DNA from: Candidatus Accumulibacter meliphilus
GTDB taxonomy: Bacteria > Pseudomonadota > Gammaproteobacteria > Burkholderiales > Rhodocyclaceae
Assembly: GCA_003332265.1 (NCBI GenBank)
Contig: QPGA01000010.1
Span: 41,549-105,548 of the forward strand
Direction of reading: 5' to 3'
DNA: 64,000 nucleotides
The notes under the pieces are model-generated. The model was not told where the DNA came from. It was given only the letters and a program-made list of their open reading frames with translations, and made no database searches. Numbering within the stretch: position 1 is the stretch's first letter; each line of letters starts with the position of its first letter. This document shows positions 55,228 through 64,000 of this stretch, in pieces. Made by a program: the position numbers and the translations under genes.

Positions 55228-55539
55228 CTGAGCCTGATTGATGACGCACTTGCTTGCCTGGCACACGCCGTACCCGCTGGCACCCGGCTGATAGTGTTCG
55301 GCTCACGCGCGCGAGGTGATGCGGATGCCGACAGCGACCTCGACTTGCTGGTGGTCGAACCGGAAGTGCCTGACAGGTTCACGGAAATGGCGCGGCTGTC
55401 CACTTTGCTGGGGCGAAAGCTCATTCCGGCAGATGTAGTGGTCATGAGCGCGGCTCATTTTGAGGACCAGAAAACAATGGTCAACACGCTGGCATGGCGC
55501 GCGTCACAGGAAGGGCTGGTTCATGAATGCGCGGCATGA
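55228..55539 (+). CDS. MNT-type nucleotidyltransferase antitoxin (MntA-like)
   Basis: This protein of about 103 residues has the minimal nucleotidyltransferase motif LIVFGSRARGDADADSDLDLLVVE (GS-x10-DxD) and ends RASQEGLVHECAA. MntA proteins AMPylate and neutralise HEPN toxins. No ATG, GTG or TTG lies in frame at the expected N-terminus: a TAG at 55222 is followed by CTG codons at 55228 and 55234, with GGAAAGGGG just upstream, so a CTG start or a mutated start is implied. A GTG at 55294 would delete part of the fold. The stop overlaps the HEPN start (ATGA). Confidence 0.75.
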   Translation: MSLIDDALACLAHAVPAGTRLIVFGSRARGDADADSDLDLLVVEPEVPDRFTEMARLSTLLGRKLIPADVVVMSAAHFEDQKTMVNTLAWRASQEGLVHECAA

Positions 55540-55919
55540 GCAATGAACACGCTCTGGCGCTGTTGGCGCGCGCCAAGGGCGATCTCTATGTCCTGCGTCG
55601 ACTGCGCGATGATCCGGATGCTCCCGCCCGGGTGCTCGGCTTTCATGCTCAGTAGGCCGTTGAAAAGGCGATCAAGGCGGTGCTGTCCAGTTTCGCGGTT
55701 GCGTACCCGCGTACCCACAACCTGGTAATGCTATCGGAATGACTGCGCACCACGCGTTGTTCCTTGCCGCCAGACGTCGAGGAATTCGGCCGCGTGGTGC
55801 CCTTTGGTGTGGTCCTGCGCTACGAAGACGCTATTGACGACGAGTCGCCAGCCGTCGACGCTGTCCGGGACGAAGCGGTGGTGACGAGAACGCTCGACTG
55901 GGCGCGCTCGAGCATCTGA
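55536..55919 (+). pseudogene. HEPN-domain toxin with two premature stop codons
   Basis: The frame from the ATG at 55536 encodes MSNEHALALLARAKGDLYVL and VLGFHAQ, then TAG (55653-55655), AVEKAIKAVLSSFAVAYPRTHNLVMLSE, then TGA (55740-55742), and finally a C-terminal part ending DEAVVTRTLDWARSSI and TGA. The body matches the HEPN family, including FHAQ-x-AVEKAIKAVL, where the first stop replaces what is normally Gln (CAG to TAG). The RX4-6H-type element sits in the second block (YPRTHNL). The toxin is therefore disabled unless the stops are read through. It is translationally coupled to the MNT gene. Confidence 0.85.
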
Positions 55920-56269
55920 ACGAGAAACACGACCGGTAAGCGGTGCGAACGGGCAGAGACTACGGTTTTCCGGCCTCTTGGCTCCACGCCCCGATCGACG
56001 GCGAAAAAGGGCAGCCTTTACGGACGGTCTCGATCACCTCGCTTGGCATTGCCCACTACCAGAGTCGTTGCAGGACGAAAGCCGACCGCTCGGCTGAGCA
56101 ATCTTGTGTGCCTTTCCACCACAGTCAATGTGCTGGACAAGGTACCGACGCAGCCTCGGCATCCCACCCTTCCCTTTGAGGAAGACGCCGTTGGCGCACG
56201 CTATCTCGTGGGCCTGATTGCTTAAGCAGCTTAACTATTTATATTTTTCATGCGCTTAAGTTAGCGCAC
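55920..56269. other. Intergenic region between the HEPN remnant and tRNA-Ser
   Basis: About 350 bases with no supported gene. A 60-codon frame at 56043-56225 (ending VGARYLVGLIA) lacks known motifs. The last 50 bases before the tRNA are AT-rich with short inverted CTTAAG repeats. No integrase is seen here, and no second copy of the tRNA 3' end was noticed in the window. Confidence 0.45.
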
Positions 56270-56357
56270 TGGCGGAAGCGGTGAGATTCGAACTCACGGA
56301 CGGTTGCCCGTCGCTAGTTTTCAAGACTAGTGCAATCGACCACTCTGCCACACTTCC
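56270..56357 (-). tRNA. tRNA-Ser (anticodon TGA)
   Basis: Read on the minus strand, an 88-base tRNA begins GGAAGTGTGGCAGAGTGG, has the anticodon arm ACTAGTCTTGAAAACTAG with anticodon TGA, a long variable arm (CGACGGGCAACCGTCCG region) typical of class II tRNA-Ser, the T-arm GTGAGTTCGAATCTCAC, a paired acceptor stem (GGAAGTG/CGCTTCC) and an encoded CCA. Its 3' end faces the accessory region to the left. Confidence 0.97.
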
Positions 56358-56572
56358 CGCAAGCCCAGCGGCGGCGTTTCCAGCCTGCCGCAACGGCGAG
56401 GCGAATGATAGCACGGCGCCGCGGCCAGGAAACGCCACCGTCGCGCTGTCGAGAGTGCTTGTAGCCGGGCACGAGCATTCGGGAAAGCGGATAGTGATTG
56501 AAACTTTTCGCTGATTTAGCTAGTCTCAGCGCCGTATTCGTTATCAGCAGTTCCATCAACAGGAGGAAATCC

Positions 56573-57265
56573 ATGCAACCCCAGTTTCAGATGACAGGCC
56601 AGGCCACTCGCGAGGTGTCGCTGCAGCAGAACCGGGTTCTGCGCAATACCTTCATGCTGCTCGCGCTGACCATGGTGCCAACCGTACTTGGTGCGTTGGC
56701 CGGCATACAGATGCAGTTCACGTTCATGTCCGGCAGCCCCATGATGTCCTTCCTGCTGTTCCTCGGTATTGCCTTCGCCTTCATGTGGGGTATCGAGCGC
56801 ACCAAGAACAGCGGCATGGGCGTCGTGTTGCTGCTCGGCTTTACCTTTTTCATGGGGCTGATGCTGTCGCGCATCCTGCAAGTAGCGCTCGGCTTCAGCA
56901 ATGGCGGCCCGCTGATCGCCATGGCCGCGGGGGGTACCGGCGTGATTTTCTTCTCGCTGGCGGCTGTCGCCACGATCACCAAGAAGGATTTCAGCTTCAT
57001 GGGCCGCTTTCTGTTCATCGGCATGATCGTCGTCCTGCTGGCGATCGTGGCCAACATCTTTTTCCAGATCCCGGCCTTGTCGCTAACCATTTCGGCGGTG
57101 GCCGTACTGATCTTCTCGGCCTACATCCTTTACGACATTAGCCGCATCGTGAATGGCGGCGAGACCAACTACGTCTCGGCGACCCTGTCGGTGTATCTGA
57201 GCATTTACAACGTCTTCGTCAGCCTGCTGAACCTGCTGATGATGTTGAGTGGCGAACGCGACTGA
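56573..57265 (+). CDS. Bax inhibitor-1/YccA family membrane protein
   Basis: This 230-residue inner-membrane protein has seven hydrophobic segments and BI-1 family features: an N-terminal cytoplasmic segment ending VLRNTFMLLALTMVPTVLGALAG, then FSLAAVATITKKDFSFMG, and the C-terminal SAYILYDISRIVNGGETNYVSATLSVYLSIYNVFVSLLNLL with its conserved Asp residues. E. coli YccA interacts with the FtsH protease; a similar role is probable. An ideal AGGAGG ribosome-binding site lies 7 bases before the ATG. Confidence 0.94.
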   Translation: MQPQFQMTGQATREVSLQQNRVLRNTFMLLALTMVPTVLGALAGIQMQFTFMSGSPMMSFLLFLGIAFAFMWGIERTKNSGMGVVLLLGFTFFMGLMLSRILQVALGFSNGGPLIAMAAGGTGVIFFSLAAVATITKKDFSFMGRFLFIGMIVVLLAIVANIFFQIPALSLTISAVAVLIFSAYILYDISRIVNGGETNYVSATLSVYLSIYNVFVSLLNLLMMLSGERD

Positions 57266-57288
57266 GCGACTGCAGTACAGAACAAGGG

Positions 57289-57312
57289 GCGGCTACGGCC
57301 GCTCTTTCTCGT
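57289..57312 (+). terminator. Possible terminator after the BI-1 family gene
   Basis: GCGGC-TACG-GCCGC forms a short stem with a TACG loop, followed by the pyrimidine-rich TCTTTCTCG. It is weak but correctly placed 23 bases after the stop codon. Confidence 0.45.
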
Positions 57313-57350
57313 TGACCGGTTGGCGACGCCGACTGGCTAGCGCCGTGCCG

Positions 57351-57722
57351 TCAGACCAGCAGCAGGCCGACGGCGACCTTGCGACCTTCACCCATCAGAA
57401 CATTGTAGGTACGACAGGCGGCCGGCAAATCCATCACTTCCAGACCCTTCTGCGCGCGCGCCATTGGGCGCATCAGCTCGGGAGCCGGAAAGCGTAGCCG
57501 ACTGCCGGTGCCGAGCAGGATGATTTCAGCGTCGAGCGAAGCCAGCCATTCGAAGTCCTCGAGGCGCAGGGTTTCGAAAGTGGCCTGCGTCCACTCGGGA
57601 AACAGGCGCTCCGGCAACGCCGCCAGGTTACAACTATGGCGGATACCGTTCACGCTGACGTAGCCCTCACCGTAGGCGGTGAAGGTGTTCAAACCGTCGG
57701 GTCTGTCGAGCTGTAGCTTCAT
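57351..57722 (-). CDS. Mth938-like (DUF498) domain protein
   Basis: This 123-residue protein of the Mth938/NDUFAF3-like fold has FTAYGEGYVSVNGIRHSCNLAALPE, the core EIILLGTGSRLRFPAPEL and the terminal GLEVMDLPAACRTYNVLMGEGRKVAVGLLL. Members of this family are found in most proteobacteria; the mitochondrial relative helps to assemble respiratory complex I. The bacterial role is unclear. It is divergent from alaC, with about 145 bases between the two starts. Confidence 0.9.
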   Translation of the reverse strand: MKLQLDRPDGLNTFTAYGEGYVSVNGIRHSCNLAALPERLFPEWTQATFETLRLEDFEWLASLDAEIILLGTGSRLRFPAPELMRPMARAQKGLEVMDLPAACRTYNVLMGEGRKVAVGLLLV

Positions 57723-57866
57723 GAAAATTGCGGCGCAGAAAACCTTAAAGTACGATTATAGCTTTTTTGCCGATCGCCTCCAGCGAGGGACCGCGTGCAA
57801 GCGTGACCTGCCCTGCTCGCCGATCGACGCGTCATCAACAGCGCTGCCCTTACTCGAGCCCGGATC

Positions 57867-59084
57867 ATGAGAGAGTTTTCCCGCATCCAACGTTTGCCGC
57901 CCTACGTCTTCAGCATCACCGCCCAGCTGAAGATGGCCGCTCGCCGGCGCGGTGAAGACATCATCGACATGAGCATGGGGAATCCCGACGGGCCAACGCC
58001 ACAGCACATCACCGACAAGCTGGTCGAAGCGGCGCTGCGCGAGAACACGCACGGCTACTCGGTTTCGCAGGGCATTCCGCGGCTGCGCAAGGCGATCTGC
58101 GACTGGTACCAGCGGCGCTACGACGTGACTCTGGACCCGGAAAGCGAAGCGGTGGTGACCATCGGCTCCAAGGAAGGCATCGCGCATCTGATGCTGGCCA
58201 CTGTGGACCGCGGCGATACCGTCCTGGTCCCCAATCCCTCGTACCCGATCCACATCTATGGGGCGATCATTGCCGGCGCCGACATCCGCTCGGTGCCGAT
58301 GACGCCGGACGTCGACTTTTTCGAGGAGCTGCAGCGCGCCGTCATCGAGACGACGCCGAAACCGAAGATGATGATTCTCGGCTTTCCGAGCAATCCGACC
58401 GCCCGCTGCGTAGACCTCGAATTCTTCGAGCGCGTCATCGCCCTGGCCAGGGAGCACAACATTCTGGTGGTACATGACCTGGCCTACGCCGATATCGTCT
58501 TCGACGGTTATCAGGCGCCGTCGATCCTGCAGGTCCCCGGCGCGCGCGAGGTCGCGGTCGAGTTCTTCACCATGTCCAAGAGCTACAACATGGCCGGCTG
58601 GCGAGTCGGCTACATGGTCGGCAACGAAGAGCTGTGCCGGGCGCTGGTGCGCATCAAGAGCTATCACGACTACGGCACGTTTACGCCGATCCAGGTGGCC
58701 TCGGTGATCGCCCTGGAAGGCTCGCAGCAATGCGTCGAAGAGGTACGCCAGACCTATCAGCGGCGCCGCAACGTGCTCGCCAAGGGGCTGCACGAAGCCG
58801 GCTGGATGGTCGAGGTGCCGAAGGCGTCGATGTACATCTGGGCCAGAATCCCGGAGTTCTACCGGCACCTGGGGTCGATGGAGTTTGCCAAGAAACTGCT
58901 CCTCGAAGCCAGGGTCGCGGCTTCGCCCGGAGTCGGCTTCGGCGAGTTCGGTGACGATCATGTCCGCTTTGCGCTGATTGAGAACGAAGAACGCACGCGG
59001 CAAGCAGTGCGCGGCATCCGCGACATGTTCAGGAAAGACGGCCTGCTGCCTGCCGGCAGCGGCCGCGAAAGGCAGACGTCATGA
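57867..59084 (+). CDS. alaC: Alanine-type aminotransferase AlaC
   Basis: This 405-residue class I PLP aminotransferase starts [22 protein letters not shown] and has [52 protein letters not shown] and the PLP-lysine segment [20 protein letters not shown]. AlaC makes alanine from pyruvate with glutamate as donor. It overlaps the next aminotransferase by 4 bases (ATGA) and lies two genes upstream of hom, an arrangement conserved in betaproteobacteria. Confidence 0.92.
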   Translation: MREFSRIQRLPPYVFSITAQLKMAARRRGEDIIDMSMGNPDGPTPQHITDKLVEAALRENTHGYSVSQGIPRLRKAICDWYQRRYDVTLDPESEAVVTIGSKEGIAHLMLATVDRGDTVLVPNPSYPIHIYGAIIAGADIRSVPMTPDVDFFEELQRAVIETTPKPKMMILGFPSNPTARCVDLEFFERVIALAREHNILVVHDLAYADIVFDGYQAPSILQVPGAREVAVEFFTMSKSYNMAGWRVGYMVGNEELCRALVRIKSYHDYGTFTPIQVASVIALEGSQQCVEEVRQTYQRRRNVLAKGLHEAGWMVEVPKASMYIWARIPEFYRHLGSMEFAKKLLLEARVAASPGVGFGEFGDDHVRFALIENEERTRQAVRGIRDMFRKDGLLPAGSGRERQTS

Positions 59085-60331
59085 AACCGGTGCGCAAATC
59101 GAACAAGCTGGACAGTGTCTGCTACGACATCCGCGGCCCGGTCCTCGAACAGGCCAGAAAGATGGAGGAAGAAGGCCACCACATCATCAAGCTCAACATC
59201 GGCAACCTGGCCGCGTTCGGCTTCGACTCGCCGGAGGAAATCCAGCTCGACATGATCCGCAACCTGCCCAGCGCGGCCGGTTACTCGGATGCAAAAGGCA
59301 TTTTTTCGGCACGCAAGGCGGTGATGCATTACACCCAGCAGAAGCACATCCAGGGGGTGACGCTGGAGGACATCTATATCGGCAACGGTGTCTCCGAGCT
59401 GATCGTGATGGCCATGAACGCGCTGCTCAATGCCGGCGACGAAGTGCTCGTGCCGACACCGGACTACCCCCTGTGGACCGCTGCGGTGAGCCTGTCCAGC
59501 GGCACGCCGCGCCACTATCTCTGCGACGAAGGCAGCGAATGGTTGCCCGATCTGAAGGATCTGCGCGCCAAAATAACGCCACGCACCCGCGCGCTGGTAG
59601 TGATCAACCCGAACAACCCCACGGGCGCGCTTTATCCTGACCAGGTGCTGCTCGAAATGGTCGACATCGCCCGTCAGCACAACCTGATCATCTACGCCGA
59701 CGAGGTGTACGACAAAGTGCTCTACGACGGGGCAACGCATACGGCGATCGCTTCGCTATCGACCGATGTCCTCACCGTGACTTTCAACGGGCTGTCAAAG
59801 AACTACCGTTCCTGCGGCTATCGCGCCGGCTGGATGGTCGTTTCCGGCGACCTGCGCGAAGCGCGTGACTATATCGAGGGCCTGGATATGCTGTCGTCGA
59901 TGCGCCTGTGCTCGAACGTGCCCGGGCAGCATGCCATCCAGACCGCCCTCGGCGGCTACCAGAGTATCGACGATCTGGTCGCCCCGGGTGGCCGCATGTG
60001 CCGCCAGCGCGACCTGGCGCACGAGCTGATCACCGCCATTCCCGGCGTCAGCTGCGTCAAGCCAAAAGCAGCGCTGTACATGTTTCCGCGCCTGGACGCG
60101 AAACTCTATCCGATTCGCGATGACCAGAAGTTCATTGCCGAGATGTTGCAGAAAGAACGCGTGCTGCTGGTCCAGGGCAGCGGTTTCAACTGGCCGCACC
60201 ACGATCACTTCCGGCTGGTTTTTCTGCCCCACGAAGACGACCTGCGCGACGCGATTGCGCGCATCGCACGTTTTCTGGAAAGCTATCGTCAGCGCGCGGC
60301 GACTCCCGGCGCGGCCTACGCCGCGGCTTAG
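59081..60331 (+). CDS. alaA: Pyridoxal-phosphate aminotransferase AlaA-like
   Basis: This 416-residue class I aminotransferase has [24 protein letters not shown] at its start, then [63 protein letters not shown] and the lysine segment [20 protein letters not shown]. This N-terminal pattern is that of AlaA, a glutamate-pyruvate transaminase. It is only distantly related to the AlaC-type gene it overlaps, so this is not a recent duplication. A 114-base gap with short CGCATCTCTCCA and ATTCCAC direct repeats separates it from hom. Confidence 0.92.
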   Translation: MKPVRKSNKLDSVCYDIRGPVLEQARKMEEEGHHIIKLNIGNLAAFGFDSPEEIQLDMIRNLPSAAGYSDAKGIFSARKAVMHYTQQKHIQGVTLEDIYIGNGVSELIVMAMNALLNAGDEVLVPTPDYPLWTAAVSLSSGTPRHYLCDEGSEWLPDLKDLRAKITPRTRALVVINPNNPTGALYPDQVLLEMVDIARQHNLIIYADEVYDKVLYDGATHTAIASLSTDVLTVTFNGLSKNYRSCGYRAGWMVVSGDLREARDYIEGLDMLSSMRLCSNVPGQHAIQTALGGYQSIDDLVAPGGRMCRQRDLAHELITAIPGVSCVKPKAALYMFPRLDAKLYPIRDDQKFIAEMLQKERVLLVQGSGFNWPHHDHFRLVFLPHEDDLRDAIARIARFLESYRQRAATPGAAYAAA

Positions 60332-60445
60332 GCCGCGGCTTTCCCTGACCCGCGGGTACATTCTCGACGCATCTCTCCACGCATCTCTCCAATTCCACAT
60401 TCCACATTCCATCCTGGACCCTCAACCTCCCCTCCTGGCTGCTCT

Positions 60446-61756
60446 ATGAAACCTATCAATGTTGGACTTCTCGGCATCGGCACCGTCGGTGGCGGCACCT
60501 ACGCGGTACTCAAACGCAACGCAGAGGAGATCGCGCGCCGCGCCGGCCGTCCCATTCAGGTCAGCGTCGTTGCCGACCGCAATCTCGATCGCACGCACCG
60601 CTTGACCGACGGCAGCTGCCGGGTCACCGACGACCCCGTTGCGGTGGTCTGCGACCCGGACGTCGACATCGTCGTCGAACTGATCGGCGGCGATAGCGTC
60701 GCCAAAGAGCTGGTCCTGCAGGCGATCGCCAACGGCAAGCACGTGGTGACCGCCAACAAGGCGCTGCTCGCCAAACACGGCAACGAGATTTTCGCCGCCG
60801 CCCAGAAGCAGGGCGTAATGGTCGCTTTCGAAGCTGCCGTCGCCGGCGGCATCCCGATCATCAAGGCGCTGCGCGAAGGACTCACCGCCAACCGCATCGA
60901 ATGGATCGCCGGCATCATCAACGGCACCACCAACTTCATTCTCACGGAGATGCGCGACAAAGGGCTGTCCTTCGAGGTGGTGCTCAAGGAAGCGCAGCGT
61001 CTCGGCTATGCCGAGGCCGATCCGACCTTCGACGTCGAAGGCGTCGACGCGGCACACAAGCTGAGCATCATGTCGGCGATCGCTTTCGGCAATTCGATGA
61101 GCTTCGAGAAGGCGCACATCGAAGGCATCAGCCAGCTCGACGCGGCGGACATCAAGTACGCCGAACAGCTCGGCTACCGCATCAAGCTGCTCGGCATCAC
61201 CAAGCGCACCAGCGAAGGTGTCGAGCTACGCGTGCATCCGACGCTGATCCCGACCCGACGCTTGATCGCCAATGTCGAAGGGGCGATGAACGCCGTCCTG
61301 GTCAAGGGCGACGCCGTCGGCCCGACGCTCTACTACGGCAAGGGCGCTGGCGCCGAGCCAACGGCGTCGGCGGTGATCGCCGACCTCGTCGATGTCACGC
61401 GCATGCACACCGCCGACCCGGAGCACCGCGTGCCACATCTCGCTTTCCAGCCCGATGCGATGGTCGACCTGCCGATTCTGCCGATGGCCGACGTCATCAC
61501 CAGCTATTACCTGCGTCTGCGGGTTGATGATCGGCCGGGTGTGCTCGCCGACGTGACGCGCATTCTCGCCGATCAGGAAATCTCGATCGACGCCATGATC
61601 CAGCGCGAGCCCGCCGAGGGCGAAGTCCAGACCGAGATCATCATGCTCACCCATCAGACGCGCGAAAGAAACATCGACGCGGCGATTGCCCGCATCGCCT
61701 CGCTCGCCGCCGTCAAGGGGGCGATCGTCCGCCTGCGTCTGGAAGAGTTGCTGTAA
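60446..61756 (+). CDS. hom: Homoserine dehydrogenase
   Basis: This 436-residue enzyme reduces aspartate semialdehyde to homoserine in threonine and methionine biosynthesis. It shows the N-terminal NAD(P) loop VGLLGIGTVGGGTYAVL, then VVTANKALLAKHG, the catalytic domain GGIPIIKALREGLTANRIEWIAGIINGTTNFIL with EAQRLGYAEADPTFDVEGVDAAHKL, and a C-terminal ACT domain (YYLRLRVDDRPGVLADVTRILADQEISIDAMIQ) that usually mediates threonine feedback. Its 3' end overlaps the convergent yihY gene by 44 bases. Confidence 0.97.
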   Translation: MKPINVGLLGIGTVGGGTYAVLKRNAEEIARRAGRPIQVSVVADRNLDRTHRLTDGSCRVTDDPVAVVCDPDVDIVVELIGGDSVAKELVLQAIANGKHVVTANKALLAKHGNEIFAAAQKQGVMVAFEAAVAGGIPIIKALREGLTANRIEWIAGIINGTTNFILTEMRDKGLSFEVVLKEAQRLGYAEADPTFDVEGVDAAHKLSIMSAIAFGNSMSFEKAHIEGISQLDAADIKYAEQLGYRIKLLGITKRTSEGVELRVHPTLIPTRRLIANVEGAMNAVLVKGDAVGPTLYYGKGAGAEPTASAVIADLVDVTRMHTADPEHRVPHLAFQPDAMVDLPILPMADVITSYYLRLRVDDRPGVLADVTRILADQEISIDAMIQREPAEGEVQTEIIMLTHQTRERNIDAAIARIASLAAVKGAIVRLRLEELL

Positions 61757-63221
61757 GCCCAGGGCCGGCGCCGCATTCGGCGGCGCCTTCCGGCCCGACT
61801 TGGTCCAGGTCTTGACCACCCTCCGGGTCAGGGTCCTGGTCGACCTCCTGCTCAGGCGCAGCGGGCGTAGCGGGCGGCATGGCCGCCGTCGGCTGCGCGG
61901 CCAGCTCACGCAGGCTGATGCTGCCGACCATCGCCTCAAGCGCCTGCTGCATGCGCTCGAATATCTGGTCGACTGCGGGCAGCGCCGGCAAACCAGCGGG
62001 TGAAAAAAAGCGCTCCTCGCCGGCGCTGCGTACCGTCTCCAGGACCTCCACCACGCTGATCAATGCCGGGTCGCGTCCGGGCAGGTAGAGCGGTGGATCG
62101 TCGCTGCTTTGCAGCAGCAGTTTCTCGCTCTCCAGGGCATCGAGCACGTTCTCCAGGACGTGCCTCGGCATCCGCAGCAAGCGAATGAATTCGCCCAGCG
62201 AGGGCGTCGGCTCGCCGGCAACGAAGCGGCTGGCGACCAGGGTCATGGTCGACAACGCCAGCCGCTCGCGCATGCGGTTGCTCAATCGCGGTTCGCCGAC
62301 ACCGGCGTAGAGGTACTCCGGATGCTGCGCGTAAAAAGCGACACTGGCGCCGAAAAGCAGGATCAGCCAGCTCAGATAGAGCCAGATCATGAACAGAATC
62401 AGAATCGCCAGGCTCGAGTAAATCGCCGCGTACTGGTGCGAACTGGCCACGAAAGTCGCAAATGCCCAACCTGCGGTTTGCCAGGCGACACCACCGGCAA
62501 CGCCGCCGATCAAGGCCGGGAGCAGACGCACACGCGCGTTGGGGATGAACATGTAAACAAAGGTGAAGGCGGCGATCACCAGCAGATAGGGCGTCAAGCG
62601 GCTGATCGTCTGCACCAGCTGGCCGAGCATCTCGATCGCCAGCAGTCCGCGCACGGTCTCGACATTCATCACCGTGGCGGTGATGCCCAGGGCCGCAAAA
62701 ACGAGTATCGGACCGACCATGAGAACGCTCAGATAGCGGCTGAAACGATCGGCCAGCGGCCTGTGACGCTGAATGTGCCAGATGTAGTTCAGCGATTCCT
62801 CGATTTTCTGCATCAAGGAAATCGCCGTGTAGAGCAGCAAGGCCAGGCCCAGGGCACCGAGCACGCCGACGTTCATGTTCTGGATGAAGGCGATGATGTT
62901 GTCCGCGATCTCCTCCCCCTCCTTGCCGAGGGGCTCGAGAAACTTCAGCAGCATCGGCTGAATCTGGTTGTGCACGCCGAAGGCCTTGAGCACCGAAAAA
63001 CTCAGGGCCAGCAGCGGTACGATCGACAACAGCGTCGTATAGACCAGGCTCATGGCGCGCAGGGTCAATTGCCCATTCACCACATCGCGCACCAGCAGCA
63101 GGAGCGTACGCAAGACCCGCATGCCGCGCGCCTGCCACAAGGGCAGGCCGTCACCGCCGTGGCGACCCCAGATATTCTCGTCCAGTCGACTCAACAAACC
63201 GGCATCGGCGACTGGCTTCAC
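61713..63221 (-). CDS. YihY/BrkB family inner-membrane protein
   Basis: This 502-residue protein has the six-helix YihY/virulence-factor BrkB domain in residues 40-300 (RAMSLVYTTLLSIVPLLALSFSVLKAFG, YTAISLMQKIEESLNYIWHI, YIYSSLAILILFMIWLYLSW-type region). A cytoplasmic C-terminal extension (about 310-460) follows, with a winged-helix-like pattern including LGEFIRLLRMPRHVLENVLDALE, and then a low-complexity Pro/Asp/Glu tail. The family was once misnamed RNase BN; its function is not established. The tail overlaps the end of hom, suggesting a late shift of the stop codon. The start overlaps the DUF748 gene by 4 bases. Confidence 0.92.
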   Translation of the reverse strand: MKPVADAGLLSRLDENIWGRHGGDGLPLWQARGMRVLRTLLLLVRDVVNGQLTLRAMSLVYTTLLSIVPLLALSFSVLKAFGVHNQIQPMLLKFLEPLGKEGEEIADNIIAFIQNMNVGVLGALGLALLLYTAISLMQKIEESLNYIWHIQRHRPLADRFSRYLSVLMVGPILVFAALGITATVMNVETVRGLLAIEMLGQLVQTISRLTPYLLVIAAFTFVYMFIPNARVRLLPALIGGVAGGVAWQTAGWAFATFVASSHQYAAIYSSLAILILFMIWLYLSWLILLFGASVAFYAQHPEYLYAGVGEPRLSNRMRERLALSTMTLVASRFVAGEPTPSLGEFIRLLRMPRHVLENVLDALESEKLLLQSSDDPPLYLPGRDPALISVVEVLETVRSAGEERFFSPAGLPALPAVDQIFERMQQALEAMVGSISLRELAAQPTAAMPPATPAAPEQEVDQDPDPEGGQDLDQVGPEGAAECGAGPGLTATLPDAGGRSPP

Positions 63222-64000
63222 TTGGCGACCTCGAGTTCGAGCTGCAAGGTAACCGCCTTGTTGGTCGCCGCACTGGCCGGCCGCGCTTTGCCGAGCTGCA
63301 CGCGCTTGGCGTCCACTCCATCAACGGCAGTCATCTCGGCGACGATCGCTTCGCCGCGCCGTGTCGCCAGCCGTGCCAGCTCCTCGTCGGAGACTGGCTG
63401 CTCCTTGATCATGCGCTCGACAAGGTTCTGGTAGAACGCCGGCGGCGGTGCCGCGGCTGACTTCCCGCCAGGCGGTGCGGCGGCCAGCGCCCGCTGCTTT
63501 ACCAGTGCCAGCACTTCGGGAGCATAGCGCTCACTGAACACCGCCTCGATGGCCACCTGCGCGCGCGGGTTCGCCGCGTCGACCGGGCCGGGATCTTCGC
63601 CGGGCGTCAATTCGAGTCCCATGCGCGCGACAATGGCGGTGCGCACGGCGAGCGATTTGAGCGCCGGCGTGTCCACTTCGGCCGACTGCGCGGGTGGCAC
63701 CACCAGGGTCAGCGTCTTGCGCTCCTTCATCGCACCGGCGACCGCTGCCAGTTTCTCGCGCTCGGGCGGCGCCAGCGCGGCGCGGCCGGGTTCGAAGTCG
63801 ATGCTGTCGAGCTTGGCATCGCTACCGGCACCGAAAAGCGCTCCGAGCGCCCGGAAGGGCGCGGTAATGATGCCGGCGATAAGGTTGCCGAAGGCCTTGC
63901 CGATCACCGCCCCATAGGAAAATTCAGGGTCACCGAGATCGCCGCTGACCGGCAGGCCGATGTCGATGACCCCCTTTGAGTCACTCAGAATGGCGATCGC
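63218..64000 (-). CDS. DUF748 (AsmA-like) protein, C-terminal part (runs off the window)
   Basis: The frame is open to the right edge; the visible 260 residues are the C-terminus. They include VIDIGLPVSGDLGDPEFSYG, then AFGNLIAGIITAPFRALGALFG, the hallmark end of AsmA/DUF748 proteins, and an Ala-rich terminal region with FEPGRAALAPPEREKLAAVA, reminiscent of the OmpA-like tail of the family. Such proteins are large periplasm-spanning proteins thought to help lipid or envelope transport. The beginning is outside the window. It is cotranscribed with yihY. Confidence 0.88.
   Translation of the reverse strand, partial: AIAILSDSKGVIDIGLPVSGDLGDPEFSYGAVIGKAFGNLIAGIITAPFRALGALFGAGSDAKLDSIDFEPGRAALAPPEREKLAAVAGAMKERKTLTLVVPPAQSAEVDTPALKSLAVRTAIVARMGLELTPGEDPGPVDAANPRAQVAIEAVFSERYAPEVLALVKQRALAAAPPGGKSAAAPPPAFYQNLVERMIKEQPVSDEELARLATRRGEAIVAEMTAVDGVDAKRVQLGKARPASAATNKAVTLQLELEVAK

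Noticed and set aside
56240-56269. Attachment-site duplicate or terminator next to tRNA-Ser
   Set aside because: Short CTTAAG inverted repeats are present, but no T tract follows on the relevant strand, and I could not find a second copy of the tRNA 3' end.
57867-60331. alaC and alaA as a recent tandem duplication
   Set aside because: The two proteins share only general class I aminotransferase motifs and differ in N-terminal and lysine-site sequence, so they are separate ancient families.

Overview
The window is high-GC bacterial chromosome of a betaproteobacterial type. The gene set (NtrB-linked glnA, the nadA/hslO neighbourhood, a Nudix-ThiE fusion, alaC-alaA-hom, a large exopolysaccharide locus beside a glycogen cluster) points to Rhodocyclales, most likely a 'Candidatus Accumulibacter'-like organism. 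That placement is inference; no 16S rRNA gene is present.

Layout. (1) 1-2.7 kb, minus strand: nitrogen assimilation, with glnA behind a sigma-54 promoter and an NtrC dyad, a DUF4124 protein and the start of glnL/ntrB. (2) 2.7-7.1 kb: rhodanese, quinolinate synthase nadA, ArsC/YffB-like protein and Hsp33, with a convergent GlcD-type flavoprotein. (3) 7.5-15.9 kb: a glycogen operon glk-glgP-glgB-glgX plus a secreted FG-GAP-like protein. (4) 15.9-20.5 kb: Nudix-ThiE fusion, DUF815 ATPase, mltA, and amt with its own sigma-54 promoter. (5) 20.5-21.9 kb: a GxxExxY (PD-(D/E)XK-like) gene followed by an array of a 170-bp tandem repeat. (6) 22-25.6 kb: a PAS-GGDEF-EAL protein and a PAS histidine kinase. 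(7) 25.6-30.5 kb, minus: a dlt-like operon made of an adenylation enzyme, a carrier protein and two paralogous MBOAT-like membrane proteins. This is the best candidate for an undescribed system. (8) 30.7-56.2 kb: an accessory polysaccharide island. It holds debris of an integrase, a transposase, an epimerase and glycosyltransferases; a flippase; an acetyltransferase; a HisH/HisF/WbpG sugar-amidation trio; many glycosyltransferases; a YvcK/CofD-like protein with a HAD hydrolase and a nucleotidyltransferase; an EpsG-type polymerase; AsnB; a Wzc-type tyrosine kinase; and two toxin-antitoxin modules, one with a broken toxin. It stops at the 3' end of a tRNA-Ser gene. (9) 56.3-64 kb: core genes again (BI-1/YccA, DUF498, alaC, alaA, hom, YihY, DUF748).

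Functionally, the window pairs carbon storage (glycogen) and nitrogen control (GlnA, NtrB, AmtB) with an acquired and partly decaying surface-polysaccharide locus. Parts of the island (about 33.8-38 kb and 44.9-45.8 kb) are visibly AT-richer than the flanks, which suggests different donors.

One sequence-quality warning: 19 bp inside the adenylation gene (29460-29478) are identical to an Illumina adapter end. That stretch should not be trusted.
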